Assembly: GCA_010015675.1 (NCBI GenBank)
Contig: ML977010.1
Span: 413,932-477,931, forward strand
DNA: 64,000 nucleotides
Origin: Byssothecium circinans
Lineage: Eukaryota > Ascomycota > Dothideomycetes > Pleosporales > Massarinaceae
Direction: 5' to 3'
Shown: positions 22,465-32,520 of the stretch, one piece after another
Numbering within the stretch: position 1 is the stretch's first letter
Layout of the letters: each line of letters begins with the position of its first letter
The notes under the pieces: generated by a model
Databases searched by the model: none
Seen by the model: the letters and a program-made list of their open reading frames with translations, nothing else
What the model was told of the DNA's origin: nothing
Program-made: the position numbers and the translations under genes

Positions 22465-23586
22465 TCATATTGACTCCATCGTATCAGGAGGCAGCGTGTC
22501 GTCTAGTCGTGATCGTTTTGCAGCTCTACTCGATAACCCAAGCTGTTGCCGTTTCTTCGAGCCGGCCATCTCAGGCACCACATGTTTCTTCGCCCACCTC
22601 TTCACCTTCATGAAGGCCGTCACAACAGTCGAAGGTAGAGCACCAAGCTGGCGACTCGATATACCGCCGCCATTCATCAAGACCTCGACTTGAGTTCGGA
22701 CTCGCACGATGGAGAGATGCAGAGACTGGCCATAGACATTGTCGCGGAAAGCATTGAGGGCAATGTTGCGCAAGAGAAGGATATCGCCGACTTTGATGCG
22801 GCTAAGAGTGTCTTTAAGACGGTTCTGAGGATCATCTTTCTTCCCTGGGCGACTCCAGAACGAGACTTTGAAGCCGGAAGAAGTATCATCTGCAACGACG
22901 ATCTCTCGAAGATTCATCCGATACCCTCCCTTCTTGACAAAGACCTCCTTATCTTCAGGCGGCGCAGTGAGGACACAGAGGATATTGGGAGTAGGCGTTT
23001 GCGGATAGATGGAACGCAGACGGTTCGCACTCGGAAGAGAAGACAGCGAAGTCAATATCAACGTTGATGGGACTTGGAGGACTGGCGCTTGGCTATTCGT
23101 GAGGCTCGGACTATCAAGCGCGGAGCCCGTAGACCCGAATGAGCTTTTCAGAAAGGAGGACGAAGAAACAGTGCGATCAGCAGCTCCGTCGGCAGCAATC
23201 TGAGATGACACTAGCGTTTCGTGAAAGATCAATGAATGCTGCGCAAAACATTCCATTTCAGAGAGATATGTTGTGTCCATGGTGGTGATATCATCTGGAG
23301 GCAGCTCTGATACGCCTTCCATGTTGAGTACTGAGAACGATAAGTCCGGGTCATTGCCTCGGAGCGCCCCTCGGGGAAGATACGGTTGTGACCAGCCTGT
23401 GCGTAGTTGGGCATCCCTTGGTGCCAGGCCTCGCCATTTCAGATGGGAAGCAGTGCTATTCTCGATGGAAGATTCCAATGTAAATCCGTACAGAACCTTG
23501 GCGACTGCGTCCTCACTGAGTAGCGCATCTGGGCTGAAGTCGAGGTTTTCGCGTAAGGGCGCGCCGCTTAGCATTTTGAGGCGCAT
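22465..23586 (-). CDS. Predicted OB-fold nucleic-acid-binding protein, uncharacterised
   Basis: The single visible exon encodes 373 residues from ATG 23586. The frame is open upstream to about 23682 with no ATG, so a short 5' exon ending near an ATAG acceptor at 23683 is possible. In the second half, from LREIVVADDTSSGFKVSFW to VGDILLLRNIALNAF and SLHLSIVRVRTQVEVLM, the strand pattern and the 'D-T-S-G' turn followed by 'W' look like a replication-protein-A-type OB fold. The C-terminus is very basic (VKRWAKKHV, GSKKRQQLG, SRAAKRSRLDD), consistent with DNA or RNA binding and nuclear location. The N-terminal half is low in motifs and Ser-rich. I do not recognise a named orthologue; telomere, replication or repair roles are only guesses. 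Confidence 0.65.
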   Translation of the reverse strand: MRLKMLSGAPLRENLDFSPDALLSEDAVAKVLYGFTLESSIENSTASHLKWRGLAPRDAQLRTGWSQPYLPRGALRGNDPDLSFSVLNMEGVSELPPDDITTMDTTYLSEMECFAQHSLIFHETLVSSQIAADGAADRTVSSSSFLKSSFGSTGSALDSPSLTNSQAPVLQVPSTLILTSLSSLPSANRLRSIYPQTPTPNILCVLTAPPEDKEVFVKKGGYRMNLREIVVADDTSSGFKVSFWSRPGKKDDPQNRLKDTLSRIKVGDILLLRNIALNAFRDNVYGQSLHLSIVRVRTQVEVLMNGGGISSRQLGALPSTVVTAFMKVKRWAKKHVVPEMAGSKKRQQLGLSSRAAKRSRLDDTLPPDTMESI

Positions 23587-24057
23587 GGTTGAGCCAGATG
23601 TGTTGACGCGTCGTGCGGCAATGACATAGGCTTCAGTCGAGGAGAACGGCAAGGTTGACGAGGAGGCAGGCCGTGTGGTCTATGTTGCAAGTGTCGGGTA
23701 AGTGGTGGTCAAGCACTATCCGTGGGTATCGCGTTCAAACGTTGGGTTAAAGTGAAGGGTGAGTGAGAGACTCGGAGAAAGCGTATCGGAGACCATAAAC
23801 CCCGAGCCGAGCTGCTGCGCACATACCAGCAACAGCCGCACATAAATACCGAAACACCCTACCGTTCCTACTCACATATTTTTGACTCCAAATCCCAGAA
23901 AACGTTTACCCAGCCAGCCGCCACATATCCCGGGCCTTTCGTAGCGTCTTCCAGGTGCGGTATCGATAACGCTATCGCTCGCGTAATCGCGTCTTTAATT
24001 CCGCGGCTAAACCCGAGCTAGTTCGCCATCTAATCAGATCGATACAAAAAGTTGACA
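23587..24057. promoter_or_regulatory. Divergent promoter region between OB-fold and Aim32-like genes
   Basis: About 470 bp between divergent starts; it must carry both promoters and possibly a short first exon of the OB-fold gene. No recognisable element. Confidence 0.4.
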
Positions 24058-25302
24058 ATGCGCCCCAAAGACTCGACATCGAAGCCCTTGAACGCCTATA
24101 AAATGACGGCGACGCTCAAAAACTTATACTACAAGCTCTCACCCTCTTCGTCGTCATTTTCTGTGCCTACACTGAAGGACGGCGAGTTCAGCAAAGCGCG
24201 GACAGCAGATGCGCTCTTCCCCACAACCGACCCCGCGGTAGACGGCGATGATTGTTTACACGATTGTTCGACTTGTGCGGTAAAATATCCGAGAAAATTC
24301 ACCATCGATGAGACAGAGGAGCTGTACGGGCATGTCAAGGGGTGGAGTACGCATCTGCTTGTGGCGACAGGAAAGACGGACTGGGTGCGAGATGTTGCAG
24401 ATGAGCCGGGCAGCATCATGGAGGCGGTGGACAAAGGGGGCGTGAAGCCCAGCAACGGGGTAAGCCTGATAATATATCAGCGAGATATCTCCGAGCTTGT
24501 CCTAACAGACGCCCAGAGATTGATGCTCTCTGCATCCAATATCCCCGTCCCAGAACACTCCGACCACAGCACCACAGTGCTCCTCCTCCCCTCCTTCCAA
24601 TTCATCGACCACGTAACGCCTGCAAACACGCCAGGTTTAATAAGAAACTATGTAGAGAAAGGGCCCACCAACACTTCCCCGCTCTCTCACGAACTATCGG
24701 AGAAGCATACTGAGCCTCCTTCATCCGAACCCACCCCCGAGCCATCAATACCACCGACCATATCCGCACCCGCTCTCCAAGCCCGGCCATGTCCACACAA
24801 ATACCTCATCCTCCTCTGCAGTCAAAAGACGCGAGATGCGCGTTGCGGACAATCAGCCCCTCTTCTCCGACGCGAGTTCGAGCGCCATCTCCGACCCCTC
24901 GGTCTCTATCGTGACCTGCATGACGAGCGGCCCGGCGGTGTGGGAATATACTTCATAAGCCATGTCGGCGGACACAAGTTCTCAGCGAACATGATGATCT
25001 ACCGGAAAGAGTCGGCTGTCGAGCGACCGAAGCAGCTCAACGGGCACGTAAACGGCATCGAGGAGACGCTGGAGAAGTTAAACGTAGAGGATGATAAGGG
25101 ACAAGAGGTGGTCCTCGACGTCAACAAGGCTCAAGAAGAGGAGGGGAATGGTGAGGCAGCACAGTGTATATGGCTGGCGAGGATACGACCCGAGGACTGT
25201 GAGAACGTCGTTCGGTATACCGTGCTGCAGGGCAAGGTTGTGAAGCCTGCGAGTCAGCTGAGAGGAGGGTTCGACCGGTGCAAGCAGGTGGTTAGCTGGT
25301 GA
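24058..25302 (+). CDS. AIM32: Aim32-like thioredoxin-like [2Fe-2S] ferredoxin (sucrase/ferredoxin-like family)
   Basis: Yeast Aim32 is a mitochondrial thioredoxin-like ferredoxin implicated in redox quality control of imported proteins. The start is ATG 24058. The frame runs to 25302 without a stop, but 24460-24516 looks like a 57-bp intron (GTAAGC, CTAAC branch site, CCCAG). Removing it joins KPSNG to RLMLSASN and gives about 395 residues. The cluster motif is CSQKTRDARCGQ (Cys about residues 235 and 244), and FISHVGGHKFSANMMIY supplies the two histidines typical of the family, in place of the four-Cys plant-type set. A DCLHDCSTCAVKYP segment near residue 65 adds cysteines. The region around residues 190-215 is Pro/Ser/Glu-rich. 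No strong mitochondrial presequence is evident, though the first 30 residues are basic (STSKPLNAYKMTATLKNLYYK). Confidence 0.87.
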   Translation: MRPKDSTSKPLNAYKMTATLKNLYYKLSPSSSSFSVPTLKDGEFSKARTADALFPTTDPAVDGDDCLHDCSTCAVKYPRKFTIDETEELYGHVKGWSTHLLVATGKTDWVRDVADEPGSIMEAVDKGGVKPSNGVSLIIYQRDISELVLTDAQRLMLSASNIPVPEHSDHSTTVLLLPSFQFIDHVTPANTPGLIRNYVEKGPTNTSPLSHELSEKHTEPPSSEPTPEPSIPPTISAPALQARPCPHKYLILLCSQKTRDARCGQSAPLLRREFERHLRPLGLYRDLHDERPGGVGIYFISHVGGHKFSANMMIYRKESAVERPKQLNGHVNGIEETLEKLNVEDDKGQEVVLDVNKAQEEEGNGEAAQCIWLARIRPEDCENVVRYTVLQGKVVKPASQLRGGFDRCKQVVSW

Positions 25303-25526
25303 TACCGGTACATGTATGCTTACGTTTGCTTTTCATGCGAAACATACATTTTGCATCTGTTTTGCATCTAGAGCACCGGTAGATTCGAATTCGACCTATT
25401 CACCTCGATGCAAAGCTTCCTGTACTGCTAGAATAGAAGTCCGTTAAAGAACGGCTCATCCCACTAGCCGCATAATCCAAATAACTCTTGTTTGGATAGC
25501 AATCCCCCGTTCCTTGGACCACAGCC

Positions 25527-26510
25527 CTACAGGTGCGCGCGAGGCTCCTTCCCGGCCATCTTGTGAGTCCTCTTCCTCCCATTGCCCATCCCTCCGCCCG
25601 TCCCAAGGCCCAAATCGTAGTTTCCACGGCGCTTAGATGGCGCGAAAGGTACGTCTTCAACGCACGCTATGACGCAGGGACTGCCGTACATGGTGTTTGC
25701 GCTGAAGACTTGACTAAAGGAAAAGGAGGTAGGTCAGTGCGACGTCGGTGAAGGGGCAAAAACGACACGGAGAGGTGTGCGGTGGTGTACTTACAGCCTG
25801 GAAATGAACTTGAGGCCCATTTGCGCTTTGTGCTCGGTGAGGAAATATCCAAAGCCCATGATGTTTGGCGTGCCTGTTAACAGTCAGTCAGTCAGCTCAC
25901 TCACTCCTTCCCACCCTCATCTCCAAATTCACCAAGTCCCACTTAACTTACCCAAAACCGCCTTAAAACCTCCCCATCCCTATCCCACGCAAACGTATAC
26001 CCAGGCCACCCTCTGAACTGCGCCCCGTGATTCGCCAGCACACCCACAAGCACCGCCTGCGTATCCTCGGTCTCGATGGTCACCGAGTGTTTTCTTGGTG
26101 GTGGGCGTATTGGACGAATCCGATGTCGGAGAATTTTTGGAGAGAGGGGAGGTCGGCGGCGGGGACGGGGGGTTTGCGGATTTTGGAGGCGTAAGGGGCG
26201 GAGGTACGGTCGGCCGCGGATGGGTGGTCGATGGAGGTGGTGATGATGTGGAAGTTACGTTTAGTTGTCCGCCGTACTCTTCTTGTTGTTCTGGCAATCT
26301 CGGTACCCAATGGCGCGGTAACAAGCACGAAGCTCTTGCTGTAGGCTAGCATTTTGTTGGCCGAGGGTAGCGTACTGCGAACGAAGCTCGTCCAGTACAC
26401 TCGGCTCGGGGGCTGCCTTCCATGGTAATGGCACGAAACTTCTAACCTTCGAGCCATATCTGGCGTAGATAGAGATAGCGAAGGTAGCCGCGGCTGTACT
26501 AACGATCCTA
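25527..26510 (-). CDS. Unrecognised multi-exon gene, 5' part uncertain and perhaps damaged
   Basis: The 3' half is clear: exon 25948-26097 or longer (IETEDTQAVLVGVLANHG, then WPGYTFAWDRDGEVLRRFW), intron 25874-25947, exon 25795-25873 (TPNIMGFGYFLTEHKAQMG), intron 25714-25794, and exon 25527-25713 (LQVFSANTMYGSPCVIA, basic tail). Phases agree if the first donor is GTTAAG at 25947. The 5' half is confused. A segment in the same frame, about 26258-26510, encodes YGSKVRSFVPLPWKAAP and QQNASLQQELRACYRAIGY. A different frame at 26080-26300 also looks coding-like (SKIRKPPVPAADLPSLQKF) but ends in TGA just before IETED. So either an intron at about 26098-26300 joins the first pair, or there is a frameshift. 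No family recognised. Confidence 0.5.
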
Positions 26511-26577
26511 CATAAGAGACTCACCTCGTTGCTAGGCTTCACTCCCCTCCTGTGCCGTACTGTTCCTGTTGTTCTCA

Positions 26578-26843
26578 AGCTGCCCGAGTAAGTACCCGAT
26601 GGCGAGGTGACAACCACGAAGCTCTCAGCGTAAGCTAGCATTCTGTTGACTGAGCGTAGCGTCATGAGAACGAAGGTGATCAATTATAGTTTGGTCGGGG
26701 GATGGCCTCCACGGTAGTGGAATAGAGTTTCTAATCTTCTTCCCGTACTCTGTGCCAATGAAAAGAGCGAGAGTAGCTGCAACCGTAGTGACGACAGTTG
26801 GACCCTTGTCCGCGAGTGATTTTGCGAACGTTGTAGACACCAT
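26578..26843 (-). pseudogene. Duplicated 5' segment of the neighbouring gene, with premature TGA
   Basis: From ATG 26843 the frame reads 72 residues: a hydrophobic helix (TTVAATLALFIGTEYG), then KKIRNSIPLPWRPSPDQ and LRSHDATLSQQNASL, then TGA at 26625-26627. It is clearly related to the segment at about 26258-26510 (YGSKVRSFVPLPWKAAP, LRSQYATLGQQNASL). After the TGA the similarity continues in frame (ELRGCHLAIGY versus ELRACYRAIGY), so the stop is an in-frame interruption, explainable by CGA-to-TGA. It could be the true first exon of the gene, a short membrane protein, or a dying tandem copy; I favour the last. Confidence 0.6.
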
Positions 26844-27340
26844 ATTTAAAGTAAAGTAAAGATGGTAGAGGAGTTAAGGTTACGGCAGACTGCGCGTCTT
26901 AAGTAGGCGGAAATTGTTTGTTGGAAAGGCGTGGAGCGTGCGTAGCAACCAGTGAAGGCACGCTCAATTGTAACATGTAACACCCTTTGTTGTGAGTGTG
27001 GCGGTCGAGCTGTGGCGTCTGATACTGTGGTAATTTGCTCTTCATTGTCTATTTGTTCGGCTGTAGGCGATTGATGTCCTAGAATAATACATTATCCTTA
27101 GATATGAACTGACATAATACATCTTCGGGCATATGTATACATGTAGGTGATGCATTTTTGAACTCGGGCGTACCTGCCTTTCCCAAGTGGTCACCCGCCA
27201 CCGCACCTTCCCTACTTTTGCTATGACGTCTGACCACCGTTTTCCTTAATTTCCCTTCAATACCTCACTTCCCCACCTTCACACTTCCGTTCAACACCGG
27301 CCAAAATCGGTCACCTCTTCACCCGAACTACACCGTAACC
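26844..27340. promoter_or_regulatory. Intergenic region upstream of the cysteine-rich secreted gene
   Basis: About 500 bp between divergent starts. The last 150 bp before 27341 are CT-rich (CTTCCC, CACTTCC motifs), common in fungal promoters near transcription starts. No other feature. Confidence 0.4.
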
Positions 27341-28076
27341 ATGAAGCTTTCTCTCCTCGCCACAGCGCTTGCCATCATCGGCACCACCATCGGCGGACCG
27401 GTTATCAACAACGCTCGCACTCACAGCATCGCCGTCGACGCCGGCTCCAATGCAGTCCCGGTCGTCGCTTCTCGTGGGGCGATTACCGACGTCGACCAGC
27501 ACTCTGAGCTTCCTTTGAAGACATGTCGTGCATGCGGACATGTTCCCGGCTGGCCCTGCCACTACTATCAAGCACCGCAATGTATCTGTTGCGGCAATGA
27601 AGTTGGGGTTCCACCGTATAACACTCCGAATTCGGTGGATGCTAGCTTGGTCCCTATCGGGGAGGATGCTGGCGAGGTATGTATACCGGCACTGGAAGTG
27701 TGACGGTATGGCATGCATGGCTGACATCTGATAGATTGGCGAACTTGTTCTCAAGAAGCCCATGGCAGACGGTATCATCTTGATCTGCTTCACCTGCTGC
27801 CGCGGAAAAGTTTGTCATGGCTGCTTCTGCCGGAATTTTCGCGCGGCGGAAGCAGCTCGAGTCCAAGACGTCACTTCCTATACGGGAGGAGCATCCGGGA
27901 AGCAAGGCCCAGGTCTCGACCTCATTTGCTACACGTGCCTTAACAGTGGTCCCTGCTATTGTACGCATCACATGCCCTTGCCTGTCGAGGAATCCGATTC
28001 AATCGGCGCCCGTGAGGCGGCATCTACCGATGAAGAGATGGACAATTGGAAGATGGATGTGGGTTCGTCTGGTTGA
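27341..28076 (+). CDS. Cysteine-rich secreted protein with repeated Cys modules, unknown
   Basis: Exons 27341-27676 and 27735-28076 (58-bp intron) give 225 residues. Residues 1-19 (MKLSLLATALAIIGTTIGG) are a signal peptide. The mature protein has 16 cysteines in three clusters: TCRACGHVPGWPCHYYQ plus QCICC in exon 1, then LICFTCCRGKVCHGCFC and LICYTCLNSGPCYCTHH in exon 2. The two exon 2 clusters share the order LIC-aromatic-TC...C-x-C, so they look like an internal repeat. The region before the first cluster is Cys-free and could be a propeptide. The C-terminus is acidic (DEEMDNWKMD). An effector-like or antimicrobial-type secreted protein is plausible because of secretion, size and disulphide density; a metal-binding protein is the alternative. 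No known family recognised. Confidence 0.78.
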
Positions 28077-28326
28077 CCGTTCTCGAGAGACCTAATGATG
28101 ATGGCAAGGCTCTAATTCATGGTCTGCATGCATCGGGGATGAACTCTAGCGAAGGGGTTTCATCATGAATGGGGATATGGAGTGCGATTTCCTAGATGCG
28201 GAACCTCTACTAAGTTATGTTGAGGTTTCCAATATATCTAGAGGCAGGAAGATCGAATTCGAGTGTTCAATTACAATCTCTTTTGCACGCTTGAGCACTC
28301 AATCGTGAACTTCACCACCGTGCCTA

Positions 28327-29088
28327 TCATCCACTCATCCTCTTCGGCTCCCTAACAAGCGCAACATGCGTATGCACGCCCTTCCCCCAGAACCTCTCCA
28401 AATTCTCAATACTATGCCTCCCCCTCTCCTCAAAACCCAACCTCTTATACAACCGCATCGCCGGATTATCCTCCGCCGTATCCAAATACACCAGCACCCC
28501 CTCCTCATCCGCCAGCGGGAAAGCCCACTCCAGCAACCTCGACGCAAGCCCCTTCCCCCGAAACCCAGGCAACGTCGCGATATTCTCTAGCAAATAATGC
28601 GGCCGTCCCTTCAACGTCTCTGCGCGCAATTCCCTCAGACCGAGCGTAAACTCCATAACTAGATCTTTGTTACTTCCCTCGGGGAGAGAGTTGCGGTACA
28701 TTTCGTCTTCTAACCGCTGTCTTTCTTCGCGTTCTTCTGGCGTTTCTTGGTCGTCGCGTGCGGGTTCTCTGGCGGGTAATGTCCATTGCGCCACGGCTAC
28801 TATTTTGCTCTGGTCTTGCCCTCCCTCTCCTTCTTCATCGGGGCCGGAGAAGGGGGAGGGGGAGGCGGAGGCCGGTGCGCGTATCACCACGGTGCGCGAC
28901 GTCGTGGATGTCTCGAGCTTGGATTCTATGCGCGGGGTCATTGCCGCGGCGAGGGATAGGGCGTCGATTCTTCCGAATTGGAGATGGGTGAAGGGGGAGG
29001 TCCAGGATTGTGCGAGGACGGCGGCTATTGCTGGGGCGGAGGGGGGGGTGGCGAGGTGGAGGGTGTAGGGTGAGTTTGGGGTTGGCAT
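28327..29088 (-). CDS. GNAT-family N-acetyltransferase
   Basis: Single exon, 253 residues, ATG at 29088. It transfers an acetyl group from acetyl-CoA to an amine. The acetyl-CoA-binding motif A is LPGFRGKGLASRLLEWAF (about residues 193-210; the Q/RxxGxG/A element is RGKGLA). It is followed by the motif B pattern VYLDTAEDNPAMRLYKRLGF, where a Tyr and a Gly-Phe close the fold. The first 100 residues contain the N-terminal helix (AIAAVLAQSWTSPFTHLQF) and an acidic Gly/Glu loop (DEEGEGGQDQ). This layout is common among fungal small-molecule GNATs. The substrate cannot be inferred. The 3' end faces the cysteine-rich secreted gene. Confidence 0.87.
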   Translation of the reverse strand: MPTPNSPYTLHLATPPSAPAIAAVLAQSWTSPFTHLQFGRIDALSLAAAMTPRIESKLETSTTSRTVVIRAPASASPSPFSGPDEEGEGGQDQSKIVAVAQWTLPAREPARDDQETPEEREERQRLEDEMYRNSLPEGSNKDLVMEFTLGLRELRAETLKGRPHYLLENIATLPGFRGKGLASRLLEWAFPLADEEGVLVYLDTAEDNPAMRLYKRLGFEERGRHSIENLERFWGKGVHTHVALVREPKRMSG

Positions 29089-30713
29089 TGTTGGGTAGGG
29101 TGTGGTGGGGTGTGGGATTGTGTGGGTGGTTGAGTGGAGATAGTTTTGGGGATCGATCTAGTGGTGTTGTGGTTTGGTTGATGGGTTACGGGCTACGGGT
29201 ATGATGGACTGAATGGATTCTTATTGGAGGTCGACTAAGTGGGTTGGCTTTGAAGCTTTTTAGTATGCAAAGGAGTGGATTCGTTATATGATGGGCGATG
29301 TTGAATGTGGGTATGTACCTTGGGCTTGCTGTTGGGGCGTTGAGGCTGAAGGGCGCGTTGCGGGGTGGCGGGGTATCTTATGAGGCGAGACACAGTGGGA
29401 TGGATGCGCTAAGACGCCTATGTAGGGGGGAAGAGGATCATGCATGTCATGCCTTACTCATGCTTTCTTTGGGTATCTGAGAAACAAAAGTTGAAGCTGT
29501 TTCCGTTCCTCATGCTGACGAAAAATTGAATGGAAAGGAGCTTATTTTAAGTGGAAATCGCCTTTATGGATCTCGTGCAAGACTAGACGGCTGATTGCCT
29601 GAATTGAGCTCACCTACTTTCTGTGTTTGGAAGCCCAGTAACTAATTCATGAAGACATGATATTCCACAGTAAGAGTCCTTTTATTGATCCGTTCGGTCC
29701 TTTCTGAATATGTACTAACTGTTGCATGCCGGTCTGTCATCTGTGAGATGCTGCAACAGCGCACGTTAACGATTAGCGGGAGGGTTGAATATCGTAATCG
29801 GTGGATGTGACAAACGTATTGCAGCTTCTTACGATGCAATAGTGCCTAAGCTCAAGAGAGGGCCATAGCTTAGTTTATCCCGAAATTCTGCTGAGATCTT
29901 TTTATCTGTTTCCTGTTAGCCTCTTCATCAAGCTCGTCTCGAGGCATTCATGTTATTTCAAGGCCTCGACTTGGTGGGTCGATATCGGTCTATTTCCTCA
30001 AAGGCCGTGTTTCTGTGAGTCGTTTGCCGTTTTGGGCTTCATGTCGTAGGAACGCTATGCTAGTTTGCCCAAGTCAGCTAGCGGGCTTATGGTGAGCGCT
30101 TCATTATGATGGAAGTGCTTAATTCACGAGTCTTCTCCAACACCCCTTCAATTAAGAATTTCTCTCTCTCCATTTTTCAACTATTCTGCTTTTACAAATT
30201 CCAGCCTCGCACATTCATCTATATATTTTCTTGAGGCTCAACGCTGAGCTCGCAAATCGCTGACAGCATCAGACATCTATTCGCCTATTCCAAATGCTTA
30301 TTCACCCTTGGCGGACACGATACGAAAGCGAAGCTCGCGAAGATACACTTTCGCTATTTTAGGATATTTTGGTCGTTTCGGGTTCTCCTACATTGACCGG
30401 ATTGTCGTACAGGGCGCAAAATGCGAAAGTTCGCATCACTCGTACGGAAAATGGCCTATTCGGGGGCCGGCATGTCATCGGATGAACCTACCGGGATATT
30501 ATTGAGTGTGCCTTGACGGTCTCTGGTCAGATGCAGGTGAGTATATGTATTGGAGGTCCTCAACTTCGCTTCCGCATATAAGCATCCCCAGTACCACAAC
30601 GAAGAAAAATCAATGGCCGAAGCCCCGTACCTACAGATAGGTTGAATACCTATGGCATGTGTAGACCTGCAAATTTTTGTATTTCGTTTCACTAAGTTCT
30701 ATCCAGAGTCCGC
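29089..30713. other. 1.6 kb intergenic stretch, no gene seen
   Basis: Upstream region of the GNAT gene followed by the 3' flank of the transcription-factor gene. GT-rich sequence at 29090-29400 and AT-richer sequence beyond; no protein-like frame on either strand. Confidence 0.45.
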
Positions 30714-32520
30714 TTATTGCATCGTCGAAACCGTTATCGCTGGCGTATTACTCGGTATACTGCCGTGCATCATCTCCGTCCATATGGCATCCGCCATAAG
30801 CCTATGTTCATCTGTCAACGGGAAGAACTCGAGAGCCTTCTTGAACTCCTCCACCTTCTTCAGCTTCAGCATATCAACCACCAGCCGCAGAGTCCCAATG
30901 CACCACGGTCGCCAACCAAACGAATAGTATTGGCATGCTTCAACGGCATAAAACAGCGTCGCTAGAACAGGTTCTAAGGTCTTTCCCCGAGGCCACGCAT
31001 GATATCCCTCAACGCCTTCTAAAATTTCACGTATCCGCGCAAACACCGGATCGTAACGGTGGCAGCTCAAATGCGGCGCTGTTCTTGACCGCCGTGCATG
31101 TCGGGCCGTTGCCCATACGTAAAGCGGGAGACCAACTGCCCAGATCTGGAACATAATGGTGGATCCCTTTGCCTGATTTCCACTCTGTGGAATGTTGTTC
31201 CAGGGCTCGTCGATTTGCAATGTTGCGGCGCAGTGCATTGTCTCGAAGAAAAAGTTACTCAGAGCTTTCTGGTCAACTTCCTCGTACCACTCCCCTGATG
31301 TAGCTAGGCCTAGCTGATGAAACCGGACCACGATGTCAAAGACGAAGGGAGCGTCCTTGGGGAAGCGCTTCACCGTTCGCCATGCGCGTATTTGGGCGTC
31401 GTCTTGGAAAGCGAGGGTGAATGGCCTGGTGTCTGAGAAGAGCGGGAGCGGGTATTGTGGGGATAATCGTAATGCGGCGGAAAGAGTGTAGGCCACCCTG
31501 AAAATGTCAGTCACCGTCGGTCGCTCGGAAGGAGATTCCACACGTACCAGGTCACTGTTCTTTGCAGCTCAAAGTCTATGGTATGGATACCTCCCCTGAT
31601 GTCAAGCAAACGCTGCATTGCTTCAAGATGGCCTCTGGCTTGGTCCCATTCCTGATCTTCGCTCTGGAGTTGGTCAGCTCACGTTTGAAAGGACTCCGCG
31701 TCATAACGTACGCATCCGAGTGCCAGCAGGCATACAGCGCAGATAATGGATGGTGGAACGCTATTCCCGCATATAGCGATAGTGTCTTGCACAACTCGCA
31801 TCGTCTCGCCTTTTGCGTTCAGCGTCTGGAAACTCGGTTGTAGAAGGCCAGCCATCTTGTCTTGCACCACTGAGTTGGCGTACGCTTGCGAGTAGTATGA
31901 TACCTCATCTGCTTGGGTGATGAAGTTGAAGTCGAGTGCAAAGCGCTGGCCCTGGGCTGTGCAAGGCGCAGGATGATCAGTCCGAGTCTGGCGAAGAAGG
32001 GTTGGAGAAAGAGAGGGAACGTACCAGAGTCTGACTGCGACGCATAGGCGTCGCTCGCATATGGCATTGGTAAAGAAAACTCAGAGAACGTGCCTCCTAT
32101 TTCCCCCATCACTGGAAGTGCGTCGTCTGCATTTGGCGTCGGCGGACTGGCCGATGAGAGGAAGAAGTTGGTCTCCGGGGACCCGCTGCGATTGTTTCTG
32201 GCCCGCTGCTTTGATCTCCGTCTGTCGGAAGATGAGGTCGCAATAGAGCCCTCGCCCGTTTCTTTGCTCTGCTTGTTGTGTTGCTGATGAAGGTAGTTCT
32301 TCATGACGTGGCTTCGGACCGTCTTCAACTTCTGCTTCGCCGTCGCTGAACTCTCGTCGCCGGTTTGCATGATGAATTGGTACCGTGTCCTCGAAGAGGA
32401 TGTAGCAGAGGGTGATCGCCGCGGTCTTTTAGGTTGTTGAGGTTGATACAATGTTGGCTGTTCTTCGGGCGACGGGGCAAAATAGGGAGAATGCGGGGCT
32501 TGATGTGGTGAGTTATCCAT
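30714..32520 (-). CDS. Fungal-specific transcription-factor-like protein without a visible zinc cluster
   Basis: Exons 32025-32520, 31712-31956, 31548-31663 and 30714-31497 give 546 residues; the introns are 68, 48 and 50 bp, all in consistent phase. The start is ATG 32520, in a good Kozak context; the frame is open further upstream. Residues ~40-75 carry the conserved start of this family (RYQFIMQTGDESSATAKQKL, then VRSHVMKNYLHQQ). Next come a basic Ser/Arg stretch (SSSDRRRSKQRARNN), GQRFALDFNFITQAD and the helical C-terminal half with LEAMQRLLDIRGGIHTI. That last pattern is typical of the DUF3468/Fungal_trans_2 group of fungal regulators. No Zn2Cys6 or other DNA-binding domain is visible, which is common for this subgroup. 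Target genes are unknown. Confidence 0.82.
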
